10,886 nucleotides of DNA, from positions 15,472 through 26,357 of the forward strand of contig MGSU01000064.1 of assembly GCA_001799195.1 (NCBI GenBank), in the 5' to 3' direction. Of this stretch, positions 5,619 through 10,886 are shown piece after piece. Position numbers and translations under genes: made by a program. The stretch is from Deltaproteobacteria bacterium RIFOXYA12_FULL_61_11. Its GTDB lineage: Bacteria > Bdellovibrionota_F > JAHFAK01 > YA12-FULL-61-11. A model generated the notes under the pieces. The model saw only the letters and a list, made by a program, of their open reading frames with translations, had not been told where the DNA came from and ran no database searches. The number at the start of each line of letters is the position of its first letter. Within the stretch, counting starts at the first letter, position 1.

Positions 5619-6854
5619 TCAGAAGTACACGCGCGTCGCGGTATAGACCATGACCGGATAGGCCCCGAATTCCGACCGCCACGTCCCCTGATCGGTGAGA
5701 CCCCGACCGAGTTGCAAGAAGGCCCCGAGGTCCAGATACACCTCCTCGGCCACGTTGTAGTCCACTGCCGGAGCAATTGAGGCCGAAGGATCCTCGAGAT
5801 TGCACAAGACCTGGAGGCTTCCTCCCCACAAGGGAACCAGCTCGTGTCTTCCCACGGCGGCGAGATAGTGCCTGCCCAACAAGTAGGTGGATCCCTCGGT
5901 GTAGGCGGGGCTCGTGAGGCGGTGCTGCAATGCCTCGGAGGGGTCGGCGTCCCCTGCGCCGTTGTAATGGTACTCGAGGGCGAGATAGAGGCCCGAACGC
6001 AGCGCGACGTTGTAGTCCGCGCCGAGGCTCAGCCGCAGGTAGTCCTCTTCGTCCTGCCCTTCCTCCAGAGTTCCTGCCAGGGTGTAGGCGGTCTCGAACC
6101 AGAGGCCGGCCCCGGAGAGTTCCCCGGAGCAGTCCAACCCGAAGAGGAGATTGCCCTGGAAGGCGGTCCCCAGGGCGACGAGTTCGAGGCCTAAGAGCGA
6201 GGCCTTGACCCGGGCGAATGCCGCGCTATCAGCGAGCTGAGCATGATCTCCCGCTACCAGGCCCAGATCCACCTCGCTGAGCGAGCCCAACGGCAAGCGC
6301 AACCGCAGGGCGTCGATTCCGGCCCGCTCCTCGCGGTCGAGTTCTCGGTACGAGAACGGAGCCAGCACATCGGTGGGATTGAGCACCCGGGCCGATCCGA
6401 AGGCGAGGGGTTGCCGGCCGAGGAGCAGATCGGCGAACGGCAGATGCAACGAGGCGACCAGGCGGTCGAGGTCCTGGCTTACCCGGGCAGTGCCGCCGGC
6501 ACCGGGACCGAGCAGATCGTTGGGGAGATCGACCAACCGGTACGGCGAGGGGGATGGGCCCAGGCCGTCGGCCAGGGTCGCGAGCCCTCCCTGTTCGAGC
6601 GTTGGGGCGACCTGGTAGGCCACTTCGAGATCGAGCAAAGTCGAGGGCACGAGCAGGGCCCGCCCCCTCCACACCTGGTTGACCTGACCATGGCGAGACG
6701 CAGGCTCGAGTCCGAATACCTCGGCGTGTTCGGGCATTTGATAGCCGAGCACGAAGGTCTTGACCCGGCCCGAAATCTCGACCCGCCCATCTTCGCCTTC
6801 GGCGACCGTGAGGAGCAGCAGCCATAGCAGGATCCCGCCAAGGACCCTCCTCAC
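5619..6854 (-). CDS. Outer-membrane beta-barrel protein of the ABC exporter operon, uncharacterised
   Basis: The 411-residue product starts with a signal peptide (MRRVLGGILLWLLLLTVAEG, cleavage near residue 20). The rest is a run of alternating hydrophobic/polar segments with aromatic girdle residues, ending TATRVYF. A final Phe preceded by alternating hydrophobics is the recognition signal for the BAM assembly machinery, so a C-terminal strand of an outer-membrane barrel is likely. The block LLGRQPLAFGSARVLNPTDVLAPF resembles segments of porin-like families such as DUF1302, but I cannot assign a family firmly. The start is GTG 6854, overlapping the ATPase stop by four bases (GTGA), so it is translationally coupled to the transporter and probably supplies the outer-membrane end of that pathway. 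It is not a TolC-type protein: no long coiled-coil segments are visible. Confidence 0.8.
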   Translation of the reverse strand: MRRVLGGILLWLLLLTVAEGEDGRVEISGRVKTFVLGYQMPEHAEVFGLEPASRHGQVNQVWRGRALLVPSTLLDLEVAYQVAPTLEQGGLATLADGLGPSPSPYRLVDLPNDLLGPGAGGTARVSQDLDRLVASLHLPFADLLLGRQPLAFGSARVLNPTDVLAPFSYRELDREERAGIDALRLRLPLGSLSEVDLGLVAGDHAQLADSAAFARVKASLLGLELVALGTAFQGNLLFGLDCSGELSGAGLWFETAYTLAGTLEEGQDEEDYLRLSLGADYNVALRSGLYLALEYHYNGAGDADPSEALQHRLTSPAYTEGSTYLLGRHYLAAVGRHELVPLWGGSLQVLCNLEDPSASIAPAVDYNVAEEVYLDLGAFLQLGRGLTDQGTWRSEFGAYPVMVYTATRVYF

Positions 6855-7555
6855 GCCGCCCCCTCCCGCCGTTGGTCGGCTTCGATACGACCATCCTTTA
6901 AAGTTATCAGACGCTTGGCCATTGCAAACACGGCTTCATCATGCGTAGAGAATAGGAACGTCACCTTGTGGTCGCGGTTGAGTGCGGCCATGAGTTCGAG
7001 CAGGGCCGCGGCGTTCAGGGAATCGAGGTTCGCCGTCGGTTCGTCGGCGAGGATCAGGTCGGGCCGGGCGACGATGGCTCGGGCCACGGCCACGCGTTGC
7101 TGCTGCCCGCCGGAGAGCTGGGGCGGGAAGCGGCGTTCAAGGCCGGCCAGGCCGACCTCGGCGAGTATTGCCGCCACCCGCTCTCGGCGCTCTTCTCGAG
7201 GAACGCCCTGGAGCATCATCACGTACTCGATGTTCTCGGTCACGGTGAGGACCGGGATCAGGTTGTAGGCCTGGAAGACGAACCCGATATGGTCGCGCCG
7301 GAAGTCGGACAACTCCCGGCCCGACATTGACGTGACTGGGGTACCGCCAAGGGTGATCGTGCCCTTGCTCGGCAGATCGAGTCCCCCGAACAGGTGCAGG
7401 AGAGTCGATTTCCCGGAGCCGGAGGGACCTTTCAACGCGGCGAATTCCCCCTGGCTGAGGTCGAGGTCGATCCCCCGCAACGCCTGTACCTCGATCGCAC
7501 CGCTGCGAAAGGTCTTCTCGACCCCTTCCGCCCGGAGCAGCGTGTTGCCCATCAT
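6851..7555 (-). CDS. ABC transporter ATP-binding protein, LolD/MacB type
   Basis: The 234-residue ATPase has all motifs: Walker A GPSGSGKST (43-51), Q-loop Gln95 in GFVFQAYNLIP, signature LSGGQ (147-151), Walker B LILADEPTANLDS (from 167) and switch His205 in STHD. The GFVFQAYNLIPVLTVTENIE and ADEPTANLDS wording is typical of the MacB/LolD/FtsE group, which drive mechanotransmission or lipoprotein extraction rather than ordinary channel transport. It should pair with the two FtsX-type permeases encoded just upstream. ATG 7555 (or the adjacent ATG 7552) is chosen because GGAGGAGG lies directly upstream; a farther in-frame ATG at 7636 would add 27 arginine- and cysteine-rich residues and overlap the preceding gene. 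The stop overlaps the barrel gene start (GTGA). Confidence 0.92.
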   Translation of the reverse strand: MMGNTLLRAEGVEKTFRSGAIEVQALRGIDLDLSQGEFAALKGPSGSGKSTLLHLFGGLDLPSKGTITLGGTPVTSMSGRELSDFRRDHIGFVFQAYNLIPVLTVTENIEYVMMLQGVPREERRERVAAILAEVGLAGLERRFPPQLSGGQQQRVAVARAIVARPDLILADEPTANLDSLNAAALLELMAALNRDHKVTFLFSTHDEAVFAMAKRLITLKDGRIEADQRREGAA

Positions 7556-7571
7556 TTGTTCCTCCTCCGCT

Positions 7572-8819
7572 TCACAGACCACGCCGCATCGTCTCCGCCG
7601 GAGGACGTCGGGCAACGTGCAGCGCTGGATAGGCACTGGCCAAGAGGGTGATCGCCACCAGGGCCAGGGGATAGAGCACGAACTGCCGGGGGTGTAACTC
7701 GGGCCTGATCAGCTCGAGGATGGTCACGCCGGCGAATTCCGAACCGCTGTAATCGATCCCCACGTATCCGTACCACCACCCCAAACAGGCTCCGAGGAGC
7801 GCTCCGGGAAGAGCGCTGAGCAAGGCCAACCAGCCCCCCTCGGCCATGACCAGGAGACCGAGAGAGCGAGGGCTGGTCCCCAGCGCGGCCAGGACTCCGA
7901 ACTCGAACTGCCGCTCGTAGATCGACATGAACAGCGTGTTCATCACCCCGACCGAGACGATGCCGAAGAGCAGGAGGACGACGATCCAGAGCATGAAATC
8001 GCTGAGCTCGAGGATCGAGCGCACCTCGGGCAACAGCTCGGGCCAACCCACGGCCTCGTTGCCCGGCCCTGCCAGGGTCGGCCAATACCCTGCCATTACC
8101 TCGAGCGCGGTGGTCTCCTCGCGAAAGCGCAGGGCGACCTCGTGGAAGCCTTCACCAAGTCCGAACAAGCCCTGGGCATTCGGCAAGGTGGTGAAGGCCG
8201 CGCCCTCGTCGAGCTGGCGGATGCCGAAACGGACCACCCCTCCGATCCGGAACAGTTCCTGGACGAGCTCGCCGCTCCCTGCCCGAGCCGTCGTCACCAC
8301 GATCTTGTCGCCCACGGCGACCTCGAGGTCCTCGGCCAGTTTTGCCCCGAGCAGGATTTCAGACCTCCCCTCCTCCGTGAGATACCTCCCGGCAGCAAGG
8401 ACCCGGTGTAGGGCCGACACCCCGGGTTCGAGCGCAGGGTCCACCCCGACCAACAAGACCGGCCGGAGATCTCTCGGACTGGCGAGCATACCCGAGCCCA
8501 GGACTCGTGGCGCGAACGCCGCCACCCGCTCGTCGGCCCCGAGACGTTGCAGGAGCGCCGCCGGATCGGTGAGCACCGCTTCGAGTTCACGGCGTTTTCT
8601 CCACCCCTCCCGATGGACCTGAGCCTCGCCGACGAAGGTATGGGTCGCTCCGCGGATCATGCGGGTGAACATACCCAGCCAGAGGGCATCGCCGAAGATC
8701 ACCGTGGCGAGCCCCACTCCGATGGCCATCCCGGTGAGCACGGAACGGCGGCGGTGCCGGAACACGTTGCGCAGGGCCAAGAGGAAGATGAGGCGCAGCG
8801 CTCCGAATCGTGGCGGCAT
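7572..8819 (-). CDS. ABC transporter permease, FtsX/MacB (LolC/E-like) family, second of two
   Basis: The 415-residue inner-membrane protein has the layout of MacB and LolC/LolE permeases: an N-terminal helix after a basic patch (LRNVFRHRRRSVLTG, 17-30, helix about 26-46), a large periplasmic MacB_PCD-like domain (about 50-270), then three C-terminal helices of an FtsX domain (about 273-296, 318-348, 380-400). SIYERQFEFGVLAALGTSPRSL (about 299-320) is the conserved FtsX cytoplasmic coupling loop. ATG 8819 is chosen because it starts right before the basic patch and has TGAGGA at the upstream stop as ribosome site; the frame runs open back to 9404 but that stretch antiparallels the other permease and is not protein-like. 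It lies 11 bases after the paralogous permease and 16 bases before the ATPase, so the three are one operon. Confidence 0.92.
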   Translation of the reverse strand: MPPRFGALRLIFLLALRNVFRHRRRSVLTGMAIGVGLATVIFGDALWLGMFTRMIRGATHTFVGEAQVHREGWRKRRELEAVLTDPAALLQRLGADERVAAFAPRVLGSGMLASPRDLRPVLLVGVDPALEPGVSALHRVLAAGRYLTEEGRSEILLGAKLAEDLEVAVGDKIVVTTARAGSGELVQELFRIGGVVRFGIRQLDEGAAFTTLPNAQGLFGLGEGFHEVALRFREETTALEVMAGYWPTLAGPGNEAVGWPELLPEVRSILELSDFMLWIVVLLLFGIVSVGVMNTLFMSIYERQFEFGVLAALGTSPRSLGLLVMAEGGWLALLSALPGALLGACLGWWYGYVGIDYSGSEFAGVTILELIRPELHPRQFVLYPLALVAITLLASAYPALHVARRPPAETMRRGL

Positions 8820-8830
8820 GCCGGGGTTCC

Positions 8831-10057
8831 TCAGAAGGTTCGGAGGGCGTCGACCGGCCGGATCGTCGCCGCTCGCATCGCGGGATACAGGCTGACCAGC
8901 AGCGCGGTCAGGAAAATGGTCAGGGCCGGCAGCAGGAAGACGTGCAGCTCGAGCGCCCCCTCCATCCGGTCCATGAGCATGCCGGCCACGCTCATCGGTT
9001 CGGGGTACCTGATACCGTAGTGCTGGAAGTACAGATTCAGGCAACCGGCGAGCACCAGGGCCACGCCGAGAGCCCCCAGGGTCAGGAGTCCGGTCTCGAG
9101 CACGAGCAGGGTGAAGAGCAACCCGGGGGAGGTACCCAGGCTTCGCAGCACCCCGAACTCGCGCGTGCGTTCGAGCAGGCTCATCAGGACCGTGTTCAAC
9201 ACCCCCAGGGCCACGATGAGGACAAAGATGAATTGCATCACAGTGTTGCCCTTGCGATCGCCCTCCATGGTCTTGGTGAACTCCTTCTCGACCACTTGCC
9301 AGGGATCCACCTCCAGACCGGAGAAGCCTGTGCGGTCGAGCACTCCCTCGAGAGCTTGTGCGACCTCTTCCGCGAGTCCGTAATGGGTGAGCCGGAGGGC
9401 CCATTCATGCACCCTTCCTCCCAGGGCAAGGAACTCCTGAGCCGTTCGGAGGGGCAGATAGCCGTTGGAGCGCTCGGATTGGTCGGCGCTGCTGCCGAGC
9501 AGCCCTGCCACGGTGAAGAGGTCATTGGCCACAGAACCATCGGCGGCTTGACCGACGAGGACCACCTCATTGCCCGGTCCGACTCCCAGGACCTCGGCGG
9601 TGTCCGACCCGAGGAGGATCACGTTCCCCTCGGCGGGCAGGAAGCTCCCGGCGCTCACTTTCGCAGCCAGGCGCGTGGTGGAACGTTCCCGATCGGGATC
9701 GATGCCGATCAACCGGAGCCCGGTGGTTTTCGGGCCAGCGAAGGCGAGGACCGAGGAATAGATCCTCGGCGCGGCCCTTTGCACCCGTGGATCGCTCTCG
9801 AGGAGATTTCCAAAGGTTTCTCCGTCCTGCACGGTCTTGTGCAACCCGGGGCGGTCAAGGTAGCCGCGAGCATGTACCTGGACGTGGCCGGTATGATCGC
9901 CGGTGAACATCTCGATGATCGCGCCGTAGGTGCCGGCATCCAGGGAGAGCATGAAGGACATGAGGACATACCCGACCACGATGGTCAGGCCGGTGAGCAC
10001 GGTGCGTCGGCGATGGCGCGAGAGGTTCCTCAGGGCGAGGCGAAGGAGCATGGCCAT
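8831..10057 (-). CDS. ABC transporter permease, FtsX/MacB (LolC/E-like) family, first of two
   Basis: The 408-residue protein shares the architecture of its neighbour: basic start LALRNLSRHRRRTVLTG (7-23), first helix about 19-38, a periplasmic domain of about 220 residues including a LIGIDPDRE segment (equivalent to LVGVDPALE in the partner), and an FtsX domain with helices about 273-295, 312-342 and 373-392. The coupling loop is LLERTREFGVLRSLGTSPGLL (about 294-314). The two permeases are evident paralogues and probably form a heterodimer like LolC/LolE. Start ATG 10057 follows GAGGG; a second ATG at 10051 is nearly as good. It begins seven bases after the stop of the LolA-like gene. Substrate cannot be read from sequence. 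Confidence 0.92.
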   Translation of the reverse strand: MAMLLRLALRNLSRHRRRTVLTGLTIVVGYVLMSFMLSLDAGTYGAIIEMFTGDHTGHVQVHARGYLDRPGLHKTVQDGETFGNLLESDPRVQRAAPRIYSSVLAFAGPKTTGLRLIGIDPDRERSTTRLAAKVSAGSFLPAEGNVILLGSDTAEVLGVGPGNEVVLVGQAADGSVANDLFTVAGLLGSSADQSERSNGYLPLRTAQEFLALGGRVHEWALRLTHYGLAEEVAQALEGVLDRTGFSGLEVDPWQVVEKEFTKTMEGDRKGNTVMQFIFVLIVALGVLNTVLMSLLERTREFGVLRSLGTSPGLLFTLLVLETGLLTLGALGVALVLAGCLNLYFQHYGIRYPEPMSVAGMLMDRMEGALELHVFLLPALTIFLTALLVSLYPAMRAATIRPVDALRTF

Positions 10058-10064
10058 CCCGCCC

Positions 10065-10817
10065 TCAGTGCTTGGCCCGCAGATTGCGCAGGCTGAAGAC
10101 CCCGTCCGGGAGCGGTTGATCGAGGCTCAGCTTCTCGTAGCGGATTACCGTTTTGTGTCCGGGTTTGGTCAGCGGGTGGAGGGTCAAGACCGTGGGCACG
10201 GTCCTTCCCCCGAAGTCCCGGGGCTCGCTGAAGACCAACTCCCGGACGGCCTTGCCGTGTTCGTCATGGTAGACCTCGCGGAGCGGCAGCAAGGTTGCGG
10301 CGTCGAGGGTCGTGACGATCCTGCCCCACAGCGAAACCGTGCCCTGGCGAGGGGTGAGCTCCAGGACCAAGCGCCCGGGCACCTCGCTCTCGGCATACCG
10401 AGCCTGGTAATCGCGCAGCAGCGAGGCTTCTTTGACGAGGTCGTCATTGGTGAAGTCCGAACCCATCCAACTCCCCAACATCATGCTCGGAGGGATCTTC
10501 ATCTCCTTATCGATCCGGGGGAAGTAGTTCCACATCTCGGTTCCGAGACGCAAGGTGGCGATACCTTTGTCTTTCTTGGGCGCATCGAGGACCATGAAGG
10601 TCTTGTCGAGCCCCTCGCTCCAGCACCTAACCTCGAGCGTGCGCTCCCAGTTCGGCGTGACGATGGACATACGCAGCTCGGCGTAGGCGGTCGTACCGCG
10701 GAAGAGGTGATCGAGGCGAGCCAGTACCTCGTCCAGCGGGGGGCGGGGCTCCGGGGGCGAAGCTCCGAACGCGCTCATCGAGTTCAGCAACAGCACGGCG
10801 ACGAGCAGGTAGCTCAT
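10065..10817 (-). CDS. Periplasmic outer-membrane lipoprotein-sorting (LolA-like) family protein
   Basis: The 250-residue product has a signal peptide (hydrophobic MSYLLVAVLLLNSMSAFGA, cleavage near residue 19) and then an all-beta LolA-like fold. GSWMGSDFTNDDLV (115-128), preceded by MWNYFPRIDKEMKIPPSMM, is the signature of the family annotated as outer membrane lipoprotein-sorting protein (PF17131-like), whose members have a greasy half-barrel able to hold acyl chains. The family is commonly found next to FtsX permeases or RND-type transporters. As first gene of the operon it should work in the periplasm, receiving cargo from the permease pair or stimulating its release. ATG 10817 has GGAGA four bases upstream; the frame stays open to the window edge but the signal peptide starts at this Met. 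It is not LolA itself, which is shorter and lacks this motif. Confidence 0.87.
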   Translation of the reverse strand: MSYLLVAVLLLNSMSAFGASPPEPRPPLDEVLARLDHLFRGTTAYAELRMSIVTPNWERTLEVRCWSEGLDKTFMVLDAPKKDKGIATLRLGTEMWNYFPRIDKEMKIPPSMMLGSWMGSDFTNDDLVKEASLLRDYQARYAESEVPGRLVLELTPRQGTVSLWGRIVTTLDAATLLPLREVYHDEHGKAVRELVFSEPRDFGGRTVPTVLTLHPLTKPGHKTVIRYEKLSLDQPLPDGVFSLRNLRAKH

Positions 10818-10886
10818 GCAATCTCCGGGTGACCGATGCCCCTGTGGGTATTCACGTCCCCGGACGAGCCTGCCTAGGCTTCCACA
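10818..10886 (-). other. Upstream region of the minus-strand transporter operon (window edge)
   Basis: These 69 bases hold the ribosome site of the LolA-like gene (GGAGA on the minus strand) and an 8-bp perfect palindrome GCCTAGGC (10872-10879), which also forms a 5-bp stem AGCCT/AGGCT (10867-10871, 10876-10880). I see no recognisable promoter. The operon may be transcribed from farther upstream or continue beyond the window. Confidence 0.4.

Noticed and set aside
8820-9404. N-terminal extension of the second permease frame back to 9404
   Set aside because: This part lies wholly within the first permease gene in another frame and has no domain-like pattern; the permease starts naturally at ATG 8819 with a ribosome site.
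8810-10096. Long plus-strand ORF of 428 codons opposite the first permease
   Set aside because: Its translation is His/Gln/Glu/Gly-rich antisense code of a certain membrane-protein gene, so it is a shadow frame.
1-10886. CRISPR arrays, tRNA or rRNA genes, phage attachment sites
   Set aside because: I saw no regularly spaced direct repeats, no cloverleaf with CCA-type end and no ribosomal RNA signatures on either strand.

Overview
The window is GC-rich, densely coded DNA from a Gram-negative bacterium. It encodes a cobalamin ABC importer, a C-terminal-aromatic outer-membrane barrel and a periplasmic LolA-like protein, all of which need an outer membrane. The riboswitch layout and protein types fit a proteobacterium, perhaps a gammaproteobacterium, but I cannot place it to order or genus.

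Layout. (1) 2-778, +: the 3' part of a short-chain dehydrogenase/epimerase-like gene cut by the left edge. (2) 779-1249: no gene. It holds a candidate 191-bp element bounded by a perfect 13-bp inverted repeat (804-994), then a well-formed cobalamin riboswitch (about 1033-1220). (3) 1250-4015, +: a vitamin B12 uptake operon in which every junction overlaps. A 21-codon leader ORF is followed by btuF-, btuD- and btuC-like genes, and a hairpin straddles the btuC stop codon. (4) 4067-4769, +: a type II toxin-antitoxin pair (Phd/YefM-like antitoxin, VapC-like PIN toxin) with its own sigma70-like promoter. (5) 4806-5585, +: a nucleoside phosphorylase-family enzyme. (6) 10817-5619, -: a compact convergent operon of LolA-like periplasmic protein, two paralogous FtsX/MacB-type permeases, a LolD/MacB-type ATPase and an outer-membrane beta-barrel.

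How the parts work together. The B12 block is a classical feedback circuit: the cobalamin-sensing leader should shut off the importer when the vitamin is plentiful. Because the leader ORF carries a strong ribosome binding site and overlaps btuF, control of that one site could set translation of the whole chain. The minus-strand operon looks like a self-contained trans-envelope system: ATPase plus permease heterodimer in the inner membrane, a LolA-fold carrier or sorting protein in the periplasm, and a dedicated barrel in the outer membrane. It has no membrane-fusion adaptor and no TolC-type protein in view. Its cargo is unknown, and it is the most interesting unit here. The toxin-antitoxin pair and the phosphorylase lie between the two transport operons with no obvious link to either.
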